Part shown: positions 46,801 to 58,126 of the stretch, in pieces | Layout of the letters: each line of letters opens with the position of its first letter | Numbering within the stretch: the first letter of the stretch is position 1 | Origin: Leuctra nigra | Taxonomy: Eukaryota > Arthropoda > Insecta > Plecoptera > Leuctridae | DNA: 64,000 bases | Direction of reading: 5' to 3' | Assembly (NCBI GenBank): GCA_934045905.1 | Contig: OW203763.1 | Location: forward strand, 35,725,017 to 35,789,016 | Made by a program: the position numbers and the translations under genes | The notes under the pieces: generated by a model | Databases searched by the model: none | Seen by the model: the letters and a program-made list of their open reading frames with translations, nothing else | What the model was told of the DNA's origin: nothing

Positions 46801-49546
46801 TGGCACCTAGATCATATCTGTAACTCAGTGGTAAAAGGCCAGAAGTCCATTCGCTCAATGTTTAGGCATTGACTACCGCTCAGTATGGGACTCGTGACTG
46901 CTATAGCTGCAGCACTGAATGCTTCCGCCGATGTCTGAGGCCGCACTACAAACGACGATTCTGGCAATATAAAGACGTTATTATTAATTTTGTTCAATGC
47001 TACAATATGCCTTCATATTTATAGCATAGGCCTAAATTAAGCTTATTGTTGTGCTGCGTCAGCTTTCCGTGCAATCTTTCCAAATGTAAGACGATCTCAG
47101 CCGGACGAGTGAAGAATTTGACCTTGGTCTGTACGTAAGAACGGGGCGGTTCCGTTTGTCACTAGACATCGACAACAGATGACTGGCCAGTCGCATGTCC
47201 CCACCCCCAGTGTACGTCAATGGTTTAGGTGAATACTTTCGGAATGATGTACTCAAGCTCTGTCAATGTCATGACTGATGTCCACTAATAGTTATATTGA
47301 AGTATTCTCTTACACAATGACCCATGCTGACATCACAAATATGATTGCATGAAGACAAAATTACTGGTTTTTGAGCTCACGTTAAAAGAATCATTGAAAT
47401 GGACTTCCGACCTTCTATCTCTTAGGTACAGATATTATTGGACATTATACCTACATAATACATTTGCAAATCTTTGTACAGGATTAAATAAAGAGATAAT
47501 CAGCCATTAGTTGTAAATATAAATAGCCTGATTTCGCCAGTTTCCATTTGAAAACGATTCAAATCGATTCTACTGCAGAGAAATTGTTTAAACCAATAGC
47601 AATTTCCTGATCATATTTCACTTATATAGAATACAAATCTTGAGTTAAACGGACAGATTCATGAGCAAGGCACTGTCATGGAAATAAGCGAATTCAGTTC
47701 AAGTTAATTACTAAATCAACAGAAAACAAATTGTTATACGTACCCCAGCGACAATTCACTCTTTGTCGTGATTCATTTTCTCATTAAAACTAAATGTTTA
47801 CTCACCAAAAGCAGATTGTTGTACCTACTAAACTTTGACCTTGATCAAATATGTAGGCAATTACTGAAAAACTTTTTAGAACAATTGTAGGTAGAGCATA
47901 AAAAAAGCAGAACTTTTTCTGAATTTATTTCCTCTGAATATTTAAATTTCTATTGAAATTTGGGGCAGTATAACAACATGAATCACAATACTTTTCTTGA
48001 AACATACATTTTATTTGTTTATTTATAAAATAGGTACTACACATTACATATTAAAATGTTCTCAATAGGTATTGTAATGATGTCAATTACAAAGTTACCT
48101 AAGTAGGTACAAAAACATCACAACAACAGTTGGAAGTTAAACATCACATTCATCTGTTTCCTCAATCCACTTTATAAACATGGATTTAAGAGGCCACCGT
48201 AAGGTAACATGAAAGTACAGTTCTTCAAAGTGTTCGTTTTTCGTTTTGTCTTCACACCTCCTAAAGCTATATTAAGTAGAAGGTGTTCTAACTTATGTTA
48301 ATTTGCCAGGTATTGAAAATCCTTGAACTAATAGACATTTTGAGAGTACTACCTAGCTCAATATAGATTTACAATCAAAAACAATTATAAATATAGATTG
48401 CTCTTGCTTTGTAAATTAATGCTCTTATAAATTCAACTTTAATTTTAAGTAGGTACCTATACATACCTACTAGTGGTAGGTAGAAAATTATAACTAGGTA
48501 CCTATTTTGTATAAAATAAATCTGAATGCATCTTACACATTTGAAAATTACAGTTCCTTTTTAAGATGATATTAATGGATTTTTGTACTTGAATTTACTT
48601 GTCTGTGGTGTGGTCTATCACCTTTAAGAATAATACGCATTGCTCTGTCTTATAGTTTCTATAATGAGTCTAGGTCAGAATTGTTAATAATAAGTATAAA
48701 TAGTGTGGCACAGAAGTCAAAATGAGGTGAAATTATAATTCTAAATGAAACACATTTCTTTTCTATAAAGTCCATAAAGACACTTGGTAGGTACATTTGC
48801 TCACACGTACCTATATAAACATTATATTTTCTTAGGAATCTTCTTGCACACATAATTTACGTGATTACCAAATTCATTTGACTCTACAATTAAACCTATC
48901 TAGGTAGAAACAAATTTCCACATTGTCCAACAAACACCTGTAGTAAAATAACTCCATTCTTTAAAAGTAGACAACTAATTTTAAAATCTGTATTCATCAA
49001 TATACTAGTTGTACATTTTCTGCAATCTCCTTTTAAGTTATCTTAGCGTTGATTTAGACACTCGACAACCGTTTTCAATTGACTAAACTTACATCGATAT
49101 CAATCCCTTAATTACCACGAGTTTCAAATCATTTTCTAGTTGTAATCTTTGCGCTTCTTTCAATGCTAATTGTATTGTGTTATTTCAATACGATTCACTT
49201 CACTCACTTGTCGAAGTAATCTGGATCAAATTCAATTGAGTCAGAGTTCGTCAGTTTGTAGTTCGGATCGGTGTTAGAGGAAATACACAAATAAATGTGT
49301 ATATGTCAAACAGTTTTGAATATAGAATAGCAAGAACAGCATCAAGTCCTTTATCTTCAACTTTAACGCTTACCTTCTCTCATAAAATTTCACCAAAATT
49401 TTCTCAATTTTAATTTGTTTCAAGAAACTATGAGTGAAATGTTTGAGAATCCAGGAACAGGCTGTGGGAGTTGAAGATAAAGTTGTATGACTTTGAGCTT
49501 GCGGTTCTATAATGTCAGATGTTAGTTCTATTTGACATGGACATAC
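43860..49546 (-). other. Intron 4, distal part; no exon seen
   Basis: AT-rich, with many TACCTACC/TAGGTAGG runs (for example 44529-44556 and 44870-44930) and a perfect 12-bp hairpin at 44360-44396. A 61-codon minus-strand frame at 46997-46812 and a faint tRNA-like stretch on the plus strand there (TGTAACTCAGTGGTA) remain unexplained. No exon with both splice sites was found. Confidence 0.5.
44360..44396. repeat. Perfect 12-bp hairpin
   Basis: TCTATTCGCACC (44360-44371) pairs with GGTGCGAATAGA (44385-44396) over a 13-base loop, inside an intron. Possibly a remnant of a small inverted-repeat insertion. Confidence 0.7.
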
Positions 49547-49672
49547 CACAGGGCGCTGGGTCTTCTCCGGTGGGGGGGCTTCGGGGGCGACGACCTTTGG
49601 GCCGGGGGCGACGACCTTCTGCGGGGGAGGATCCTGGGCGGCCTGGTTGATGGCAGGGGCCTGGTCAGTCAC
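49547..49672 (-). CDS. Unrecognised minus-strand gene, exon 4
   Basis: 126 nt, 42 codons, phase 0 at both ends. The acceptor is ATCTGTTACAG with GTGACTGACC following. The donor is CCTGTG/GTATGT. The product is proline-rich low complexity (AINQAAQDPPPQ, then KVVAPGPKVVAPEAPPPEK), with KVVAP repeated twice. GC content is well above the intron background. The intron sequence next to its acceptor is homologous to that of exon 5, which suggests the two exons arose by segment duplication, although their proteins no longer align. Confidence 0.75.
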
Positions 49673-50033
49673 CTGTAACAGATTATGTCATGTCGTTAAA
49701 CCCCCATGTCTCATAAATTGTTAGACTTGAAGTTTTAATTCGTGTACAATAACTAAACTCTGGCCTTTTAGGGATGAGATTCTTATTCGACCACTCAAAT
49801 ATAGCCAAGTTTTTCAATACTCTGCTAAACTTAAACAATTGATTAGGTAGGTACTACGTATTTGATTGCCATTGCAACATTCCTAGAATAACCACAAATG
49901 AAACCTTAATAATTGTTACGCAAAGCAGAGAAAAACTGGGCTCAAATCACACTGACATTGAGATGTTTGTTTTGCACGTAGTTTGGCGTGGTATTTGCAA
50001 GCTATCAGGTTGATCAGCAAGTGAATCACGTAC

Positions 50034-50159
50034 CTCGTCGCGAGCCGCCTCCAGTCCCGCGATTAACTCTTCGGGCGTCATGCCGTTGAGCGTCGTGCCT
50101 ATCCGGCAGTCGCACACTCGCAGGTTGTCCAACGCGGCCTGAACAAACCTCAGCGGAAC
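50034..50159 (-). CDS. Unrecognised minus-strand gene, exon 3
   Basis: 126 nt, 42 codons, phase 0 at both ends. The acceptor is TTTGTTCACAG with GTTCCGCTGAGG following. The donor is GACGAG/GTACGT. This is the most globular-looking exon: VPLRFVQAALDNLRVCDC, a turn (RIGTTLNGMTPEEL) and an amphipathic helix (IAGLEAARDE). I know no family that matches it. Exons 3 and 4 have the same length and are separated by a 361-base intron. Confidence 0.78.
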
Positions 50160-50310
50160 CTGTGAACAAATATCAGTCATTGCACCAAACAAACACTTCA
50201 CTAACACAATCAACTATGGTTCAGAAGGCATGAAACTAGTACTAATTAGTCTAATGGTTTGGATGATATCAAAGTGTTGACCTAGTCTTATGGTTTTGAA
50301 TAAGGTTCGG

Positions 50311-50626
50311 AAGAGATATTTTTTTGTCTGGGGCTTAACGTCGCACTGTTCTGCAGCGAGGCTGATGGCGACGGATGAATGATTATGATGATGATTGGGA
50401 GATGATGGTGAAGTGTAGCTAAGGATGGAAGGTGGGAAGGAGGCGGTCGTGGCCTATTAGTTGCCTATTACTATTATTGGGGTACCTTCCCAGCATTGCC
50501 TGTCAACTGAGGGAATACCATGGAAAAAACCTAGTCAGGAAGGACGGCCGCGGGAATCGAACCCGGGCCTCCGGAATACAAGTTCAGGGCGTTACCACTC
50601 AGCCAACCTGTTCCGTAAGAGATATT
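50311..50626 (-). mobile_element. tRNA-derived SINE (50321-50616) with perfect 10-bp TSD
   Basis: On the minus strand the tRNA-like head starts near 50616 and has an A box TGGCTGAGTGG (50605-50595) and a B box GGGTTCGATTCCC (50563-50551). A unique body follows and the element ends in an A run at 50321-50325. Both ends are flanked by AAGAGATATT (50311-50320 and 50617-50626). It sits in intron 2, 14 bases from the exon 2 donor. Older copies lie at 2018-2195 and 9741-9890. Confidence 0.9.
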
Positions 50627-50639
50627 AAATTGTGTTTAC

Positions 50640-50697
50640 CATTGCAAGTGGATCGGTTGCTTGGCGTGGCCTCACTCCTCCATTGGCGTTACCGTTG
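50640..50697 (-). CDS. Unrecognised minus-strand gene, exon 2
   Basis: 58 nt, entering in phase 2 and leaving in phase 0, encoding NGNANGGVRPRQATDPLAM after the split codon. The acceptor CTTGTTTCAG/CAACGG is good and the donor is GCAATG/GTAAAC. It is short, but it is the only exon that joins exon 1 (ending CCA AG) to exon 3 (starting GTT CCG) in an open frame. Direct joining of exons 1 and 3 in the ATG frame meets TGA. Confidence 0.68.
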
Positions 50698-50895
50698 CTG
50701 AAACAAGCAACAAGTCGGCACTTTCAGATGTCAGACTCCAAGTAGAAATATAACAAGTAATTCACGCTAACTCGCATAGCTCTTCTAGACTCATTTCATT
50801 GATATAACATGGATGACTCACCAAGGAACATCAAGTACCTAACAAGTCATACATTTATTTGTATACCATTTTATGTTTTGCCGAGTGTATAGTAC

Positions 50896-50930
50896 TCGCA
50901 AATCAGTTCAGTTCAGTTCAGTTCAGTTTA
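50896..50930. repeat. CAGTT pentanucleotide microsatellite
   Basis: At least five TTCAG/CAGTT units in a row, followed by TTTATTTCC. It lies in intron 1. Confidence 0.85.
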
Positions 50931-51405
50931 TTTCCAAAATGAAAAAATGAAACTTTCAATGAATGAAACTCACAGTTTCCATGAAACTGTGTTTGAAGGA
51001 AATGGATCGGTTGCTTGTTAGGTTCCTTGACAATCAATCCTTGTTATCAGAGTTAGCACAGACTCATTAAATGATTCCATAAAGTCTTTATCAGACAATC
51101 CTTTCTTTCAATACCGTTTTATCTTGTTTTGTGTAAGTACGTACCTACTACCATTATTATTAAGGTAGTACCTAGGTAAGTTAAATCATTACCTAGATGA
51201 CTTATCTAGAGTACCTGCAATAGACCTGGTTGGTAGGTAACAGACCCCAATCTCGTTTATCTCACTGGTTCACAGGAAATATTTCAATAGTTTAATCGTA
51301 CCTATTTAAAACATAGTTCAGTATGATATTAAAAGAAAGACAGAAATTGTATCAAATAAATCAAGGAAATTTTATCAAGGAAGGTATTGATTATTTATTA
51401 AGCAA

Positions 51406-51860
51406 GCGAAGCGAGCGTCTCCTATGGCTCTTTTGGCACGGACCTCCGTTTTTTTTCTGTTACTATGAGGTTAGGTATACAATTAAAGATTTTCTTCGAT
51501 CGAGCTGAACTTTTGCACACATGTACGCACCATATCCGGGCGTTGTAGACCCAATTTTTTAGAAATCAACTGATTGGTTAAAATTAGAAAAAAAATTATT
51601 TGAAATCATCTGTGCACCAGTGAGATTTTGGTCAGCTGCTTTTTCTGGGCGTAGGTACACTTGGCCAAACAAAACTTGAACGTTCAATAAATCTGATGGG
51701 CTGATAAATGTAAGATAGCACCATCAGAAGTCAGTCTAAGCGATCTCATTGTCTCACTCTAGTAGGTGACCTCACATTTCAATGATAATAACAAGCTTTG
51801 ATTGGTTATGGGACATGACCAGCAGTCATTCAAATTTGGTCAACGTTCAAGTTTTGTTTG
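51406..51860 (-). repeat. Inverted partial copies of the 40-41.6 kb repeat family
   Basis: Read on the minus strand, 51406-51600 parallels 41380-41575 (GCGAGCG block, the CATAAGAGTACC equivalent, poly-A, TTTTGCACACAT). 51715-51830 parallels 40130-40240 (GACTGCTGGTCA, CAATGATAATAACAAGC, TAGTAGGTGACCTCACATTT equivalents). It lies within intron 1. Confidence 0.75.
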
Positions 51861-51993
51861 GCCGAGTGTACGTATACTACCAATATTATTTAGGTATAGG
51901 CGGTATAGGCTAATGATAAATCATTAGATGACATATTAGAAATGATTTTGCTTGAGACTTTGTTTTTATCAAGAGACTTTGTTGCTGCTTTAC

Positions 51994-52048
51994 CTTGGGC
52001 TTGGCCCCGACAGCTCCCACGGCTCAGTCCGATCGCGCATTCTAGATA
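51994..52048 (-). CDS. Unrecognised minus-strand gene, exon 1 with probable start codon at 52040
   Basis: 55 nt. The acceptor is CATTATTTTCAG and the donor is CCCAAG/GTAAAG. The first ATG (52040-52038) has A at -3 and opens MRDRTEPWELSGPSP, which continues in frame through exons 2-6 (801 coding nt, 267 codons). Because the exon has its own acceptor, at least one upstream non-coding exon, or an alternative coding one, must lie at higher coordinates. I could not locate it. The product has no signal peptide or membrane segment. It is proline-, arginine- and lysine-rich and largely disordered in composition. Confidence 0.65.
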
Positions 52049-53292
52049 CTGAAAATAATGTTCAAATGTTAGTTTAAAAGGCATTTTGTGTACTGTGTAG
52101 GTATAGGTAGCCACCTACCTACACATCTACCTATGAGAGCACACCTATGTTTTATAAAAGCCGAACATCCATGTAGCTACGTAGGTACGTAGTAGCGAGG
52201 TACCTACCTAGATGTTTCGGTGAAATTAGGTACTAGTTTTAGCTATAGCAATACATTAATATAACCTAGTGTAGAGTAGTAATTTACTTACCTAAGCAAA
52301 TGAGCGTTGAAGACTATAGAAAATATACAAAACAAGACACAAAAAAACTAATGAAGAAAACTAGGTACTATAGGCACTATAAAACTTGACTAATAACTAA
52401 TACTAAATAATTTTTTTGTGTTTTTTTGTTTTGTACTAAGAATAAAGAAATAACTACGAAGAAAACTTAATATAAATATAACGGTAACGGTAGCGAAATA
52501 AGCGAAAAAACGAAATAATGGAGAGCGAATTAATAAAGTGACTAAGCAAGAAAATGGTTCTGGGCGAACCCACCCGCCAGTGTTGCCAACCATGTAACAG
52601 CAAATTTCCCTCTCATAGAGTGTGCTGGGTGTAGGATATTTACACGACATTTTTATATTTGCAAATTGGCAGTTGGTGAAACTGATGTAGCAACCAACTA
52701 CACTTTGGTCAGTTTGCCTCAGCTGTCACTGTCAAAATGTTTGTTGACGTTTGTAGACTTGGACAAGTTTATTTTTGTAAGTACTATAATATTAGTATTA
52801 TTCTTTCACTGCAGTTGCACTTCTTTGCGCGGTGATAGTTTCTTTTTTCTTAATATCTTCAATTATTTCCCTCTTGAAATCTTCTAAACCTATTTTCTGA
52901 TTCTCTTGTTCCGGTTAGCTACTAAATATACCTAGGTACTAGGTACCTACTTAGTTCATTCCAATCTTTCAATGTTCTTTCGGTGAACCCATCGAAGCAC
53001 CCATCTAGCCACAACCCTCTGAGGCCTCATTCACAAAGCAGGGTTAGCTTGGATTAGCTCGTAGTGCCATAATACAAAAGAAACAAGCACTGTAATAGAG
53101 TTCAGAAGAAAGAGCAACAAGCTACCTATCATAGAAATCTAAGCTGGGGAAACATATTAAAAATTTAACGAACAGAAGTCAGATCACTAAACTTCGTCAG
53201 GAGAAATTTAAGAGGGACGGATATTGAAATTAAGCAAAAAGCGTACCAGGCTAATATACGGCTAATACATGAGTAGGTACGGTAGCATGGCG

Positions 53293-53293
<1 letters not shown>
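52049..53293. other. Upstream region of the minus-strand gene; no exon identified
   Basis: AT-rich with TACCTA motifs. The stretch 52570-52790 contains AGTGTTGCCAACC and CAGCTGTCACTGTCAAAATG and could hold a promoter or a divergent first exon (a GTAAGTA donor on the plus strand near 52777). The evidence is too weak to call. Confidence 0.35.

Positions 53294-53325
<32 letters not shown>
53294..53325. repeat. Homopolymer run of 32 Gs
   Basis: Uninterrupted G tract, likely to be unstable or mis-sized in assembly. A plus-strand G-quadruplex is possible. Confidence 0.9.
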
Positions 53326-53559
53326 CGGATTGATCATTGACCAATCCTGGATTGTGTCCAAAAACACCTAAACACCTAAATTTCAACTTGTTGTCTTCAA
53401 AATAAGTATATCCAAAATACTACATCTACTCCACTATATAAAAGACATCAAGCGCTTGGTAAAAGCACAATCCTGATTGTAGTTCAACACCGGGTTCAAA
53501 TATTATTGCAAGAGGTAGCGGGAGGGAACCCAGGGCAAACTGTAGGTATAGGCGTTTCA

Positions 53560-53640
53560 GCGCGCTAAATCACATCCGTCGCCGTGGCCGAGTGCGTTAG
53601 CCGCCAGATCGTCACCCCAGAGATCGTCACCGAGAATCTT
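53560..53640 (+). repeat. tRNA-like fragment, probably SINE-derived
   Basis: CCGTGGCCGAGTGCGTTAG resembles the 5' half and A box of a class II (Ser/Leu) tRNA. Downstream an AGATCGTCACC repeat replaces the anticodon arm and no proper B box follows. It is not a functional tRNA gene. Confidence 0.35.
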
Positions 53641-53809
53641 CATGACAGCAAAATAATTTAAATTCGCATGTTTATTGAAATTGTCCATTTCTCAACAGAT
53701 ATGTGGTTTAAAAATGCATACGGATGTTATTAAACTGTAGTAATTAATAATCTTTTTGTATTTTCGAATTCCATCACAGTTTGTAACCATCATTTTACCT
53801 GAAAAACAA

Positions 53810-54180
53810 TGCCCACTCGTGGGCCACTCATGGCCCATTGCCGGCCAGCCAGTGGTTTGCCATTCATGGCTCATTGCCGGCCAGCCGGTAGTTTGCCACT
53901 CGTGGAAAACTCCCGGCCAGCCACTCATGGCCCACTGGCGGCCAGCCAGATGTTTGCCGTTGGTTCAGAGTCAATTCTCACTCAATGAAAACTCCCGGCC
54001 AGCCACTAGTGGCCCTTGACTAGTTTCCCCCCGTCTAGCCACGACTCATGGCAAACTCATGGCAGCACTGTCAAATTCACTTGGTGAACCACTAGTGGCT
54101 GCCACTGATGGGCCATGACTTTAGTCATGGCTAGCCGGTAGTGGGCCATCAATGGGCCATGATTTTGTGCTACTTGGGTG
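53810..54180. repeat. GC-rich degenerate tandem repeat built on CCGGCCAGCC
   Basis: Units of about 40-50 bases recur with GGCCCATTGCCGGCCAGCC, GTTTGCCACTCGTGG and ACTCCCGGCCAGCCACT motifs in varying order. Both strands stay open for 78-87 codons, but only by repetition (for example repeated HEWQTTGWPAM on the minus strand). Confidence 0.8.
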
Positions 54181-54189
54181 GGCAGTAAA

Positions 54190-54240
54190 CACACACAGAG
54201 AAAGTGCCATAAGAGTACCATGGTGACGCTTTAACCCTAC
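54190..54240 (+). repeat. Short copy of the AGTGCCATAAGAGTACC repeat end
   Basis: AGAGAAAGTGCCATAAGAGT followed by ACCATGGTGACGCT matches 41522-41556 and, inverted, 51406-51440. It marks the shared 3' end of that dispersed repeat. Confidence 0.75.
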
Positions 54241-54600
54241 GCCAGCTCAATAATAATAATAGTTATTATATGATTATTCATTAAATATTAATATTATTTG
54301 GTATTGTTTTTTTATAGAAAGTTTTGGTAGTTTATTGTCCTGAAGAAGATTTCAAAAGGAAAATCAGAACTGTCGACATAAATAATTTCTTAAATATTAA
54401 TTTAAAATCATGACAAAATGTCCCATTAGTATTAATTGTGTGTAAATAAAAAGGTAGTTGTCTGATTAGCAAAATAAGTCAAGTTTAAGTGTATTTTATA
54501 CCTACGGGGACGTATATATTTACAATCTTGTTATCAATTAAGATAATGGTGGAACTCTTCCAAAGACAGAACAAAAAGACATAAAACCACTTCGCAATCA

Positions 54601-54963
54601 ATCCCCATCGTGCCCCCACATCGTGCCCGATGTACCGTTGAGAGATGCAACGGCGTTCTGAAGGCCCGATTCCGATGCCTGCTCAAGGACCGTGTGCTTC
54701 ACTACCACCCGGAGACGGCCACGAGCATAATTAACGCATGTTGCGTGCTTCATAATATGTGTATGCATTATGGACTGGGTGAAGTGGACGACGTCGATGA
54801 AGATGAGGATGACGATGAAGATGAGGGTCACGATGAAGTCGATGATGATGAAGACGGTGACAATGTCCCTGCTCCAATAAATGCCCGAGATGCCAGAAGG
54901 AATCCTGTGTTAGTGGCAGCTGAACGTGTTCGCGCTCGCCTCATTCAGCGACACTTTGTGTAA
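54601..54963 (+). pseudogene. PIF/Harbinger transposase, C-terminal fragment (HARBI1-like)
   Basis: The open frame encodes PPHRARCTVERCNGVLKARF then RCLL, HYHPETATSIINACCVLHN and a C-terminal acidic tract (DEDEDDDEDEG). The VER-x-NG-x-LK-x-RF segment followed by an ACCVLHN segment is diagnostic of the last part of Harbinger DDE transposases. The Glu of VER is generally taken as the third catalytic acid. There is no in-frame start or splice acceptor, and the N-terminal two-thirds with the two catalytic Asp residues are absent. It is a truncated remnant or a lone 3' exon. The stop at 54961-54963 looks native. Confidence 0.8.
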
Positions 54964-55711
54964 AAACCTATACCTATAACTAATTCTTAAAGCCATTCCA
55001 TGTTAGGGTTTTTCTGTTTCTTTCTCATCGTGGTTGTTAGCCCCTTAATACCTTTCAGTTAATTTGTTTGTGACAAACGCATCACTCACAATTTTTTTGA
55101 CATTTTTGTCACATTCACATTATTGTGAATAGTACTAAATTTTTGCAATCAGCGTTTCAAAGGATAATGTGCAGTATAGGAATTTTGGTGTAACATGGTG
55201 TAACAATGATAGTGAGAACTCATCATGAAGATGGAGATGATGAAGGTGAAGATAAAGGTAATTGTCCATGTTTTCTATAACTGTGGTCATGCCAATACCT
55301 AATATCATAAGTATTTTTTGTTGGAGGATTGTTAATTTTTTTATTCCTGGTCTCTCTTTACCCTTGACACACATTTAACAATGTGAGTGTATGCAGTAAC
55401 TTTGTGTTTGTTTGAGTCTGGGATTATGAGTTTGCGTTTACCGTAATTTCGCTATGACTATGAATGAGTGACCGATACATGGTTCTCAACAGATTCCGTC
55501 TAGAACTCGCATCATTTGCCCACTATGTTAAGAATGTTGTTCGGAGCTGTTTCGAGGAAGTTGGGTCCTACGTATACCGGCCTATACCTTCTTTTAAACC
55601 TTCTTTTATCAAGAGTTACAAGATTAAGTGATTTGGGCGTAATTCCTCTGACGGTAGCTTCTTTGCACACAACGCATAGGGTTGGATTAAATCATAACAC
55701 ACTATTGTTCA
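54964..55711. other. No gene seen after the transposase fragment
   Basis: AT-rich. Possibly the 3' untranslated part of the Harbinger element. No terminal inverted repeat was recognised. Confidence 0.35.
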
Positions 55712-58126
55712 TTCATGCATAGGGATGTGAGCCGGAAATATTTCCGGAAATGGAAATATTTCCGGAAATTTTCCGAACTTTATTTTTCCAATTTTTCCGA
55801 AAAAAAATAGTTTTTGAATTGGAAGTACCCAAAACAGTTTTTAAACCTTCCGTGGTAGGGTGGGAAGGGTCTTGTTCGGCTTGCTCATGATCTACTATTA
55901 ATAAGTTGTGGAATATAATACAAAAACCTAGTACCTACTATTTTTACATTATACCGCATAACTTCCATACCGTACAAGTTACCACTCTATAACTTTCAAT
56001 ATTAATTTTCTTCATATTTCGTAAGAGGGAGCTAGTAACATATGCAGGGCTCCCAATAGTTTCTACCTTCAAAAATAGTGAGTTTTAATGACTTTTAGGT
56101 AGAAAAAAATTACCAAATAATGACCAAAGTAATCGACGTTTGAAAATAAAATAGATAAGTTATACATAAATCATATGATTTGGCTTAATGATCAATCACT
56201 TGAAATTATAATTGAGTGTGCCAGAATATAAAGCATCCAAATGACAATTCTAAAAACGGGATTTGCAAATGGTGTGTTGCATCTGTCCTTCATTCATTAA
56301 AAATATGTAGGTATAGCACTCTTCATTAAAAAAATAGTTATTGTACAGAAGCAATGCTTGAAAAATTATTATATATTATCATTAACTAAAATCAATTCTC
56401 AGTCAGTGGTTAGTTTTTAAAATAATAAGTGGGCGGACGATTGACGTTTGTCAGGGAAACCGTATTTGCTTATGAACACAATGGGTGGTTTGGGGGGAGG
56501 GCCCCCCAATTTAACAAAGGTCCGGGGCGAACAACCCCGGAAATTTTTGAATTTCAAAAACAATTTAGGTGCTTTTCTAAGCGATTTGTACACACATTTA
56601 AGCCAATTTTGACTTTCATGAAAAATAAGTGGGTGGACTGGATTCCTTTATCAAAAAAATGACTTTTAATGACCAAATGGCTATAAATCATGAAAACAAT
56701 GACTTTTAGTGAAAATAGTGATCTGTTGGGAGCCCTGCAAATGATTTCAAGTGACATTAGTCGTTTTTGGGTGCCACAAAAAAATCCGGGACGTTTTCAA
56801 ACTTGTAAAATGCACATTACTTTGGACCAAGAATAGACAAAACTGTTTATCTGAATGACACGAAACTTGCAGAGAAGATTCATTAGATATATCTAGTTAT
56901 GGGCTGACGGCCCCCATTTTCTAATTTTTTGTTTCAATTTTTACAAAAAAAATGTTTAACGTACCAGATTTTATAGTCAAATATTACTGATTTAGTAGAA
57001 GCTACTGTCGAAATAGGAATGAAGTTATCGAAATTTGGGGGCCGTCTGACATCCGCCTATTATTTTTGAACAAAATGAGCCCTCGTGGAAGTCTGTAGTG
57101 TGAATGGTGGGGTTTGAATCGTGGCCGTAGTAAATATGTTTATTTTCAAAAATAAATAAGTCAAAATTTTACGGTACAACAATAATGTATCAAAAAAGAT
57201 ACAGTGAGTTGTAGAATCACTTACTGAATGAGAAAAATGCCCTCCCGACTCTTAAAGTGCAGTAGTTTCGCCAATAACGTGATTTATATTTTTAGTCACG
57301 TGGTATCGCTCGCATCACGTTAAATATACAAATATTAGGATACACACTTATTTTTACAAAATATTAAAAATTATTTTTTAGGGGGAGGGGTCGTTTTAAG
57401 GACAAATTTGGGCATCCCCCCACCTTTTTTCATTTTTGGGCCCACATAAAATTATAATCAAATTATTAATTTTATGATCTTCATTCCTTAAAAAAAAATG
57501 AAGTCTCTATCATTAACGGTAATCAATATAAAATTGTTTTAAGAAAGCAAGGCCCACCAGAAAATGACTTTTTAAGGGGCCCGTTTCTCGGACCCCGTTC
57601 AAAATATGGAAAAAAACGCTGAAAGGACATGTGTTTATTTCAGCTTCCTAACATGTAGTATACCAATTATGAACAAAATCAGAGTCATACCCTACATAGT
57701 ATTTCAATTATTTTTTTTATGCTTTGGCTTGGAATTGCCCTCGAATTACTTGAGCTTTTGCAATCTGTGAGGTTTGTTTCGTATCATTGTTTTTAAATCT
57801 AGTTACTGCCAAGATATCAGAATCGGTATGTTTTTGGAAAAATACAGTGAATGTTTTAGTGCCTTCCATAACATTTTGTAAACCGTGAGGTTTCATTGCT
57901 TTTAAATGGGTTTCTCACTCCGAAAACAATATTAAAGTTACTAAATTGTAGCATTGGTTTTAAAGAAAATTTCCTTTACACTGCACATTTCTTCTTGCAT
58001 ACAAACTCTCAAATGTGTTGTCTAGTGAACATAACGCCTGTTATAGCTTATGGAAATATTTCCGGAAAATTTCCGGAAATTTTCCAAATTTTATTTTTCC
58101 GGAAATTTTACATCCCTATTCATGCA
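55712..58126. mobile_element. hAT-type non-autonomous element 55720-58118 with perfect 8-bp TSD
   Basis: The ends are TAGGGATGTGAGCCGG and (reverse complement of the right end) TAGGGATGTAAAATTTCCGG, flanked by TTCATGCA at 55712-55719 and 58119-58126. Both sub-terminal regions are packed with ATTTCCGGAAA palindromes. The 2.4-kb interior has no transposase ORF. A stretch near 56480-56660 (GGGCCCCCCAATTTAACAAA) is open for 77 codons but looks non-coding. Confidence 0.9.

Noticed and set aside
46812..46997. 61-codon minus-strand ORF as an extra exon of the large gene
   Set aside because: A possible acceptor (TTGCCAG) exists, but there is no acceptable donor and the frame ends in a stop inside the intron. 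The same stretch looks faintly tRNA-like on the other strand.
53570..53625. Functional tRNA-Ser gene
   Set aside because: Only the D-arm half matches. The anticodon arm and B box are missing or replaced by a short repeat.
53692..54019. 78- and 87-codon ORFs with repeated WQTTGWPAM or GQPVVCHSW units
   Set aside because: Both strands are open over the same GC-rich tandem repeat. There is no start context, splice site or non-repeat sequence.
55516..55722. 68-codon plus-strand ORF next to the hAT element
   Set aside because: No recognisable domain, no splice support, and it ends inside the transposon end.
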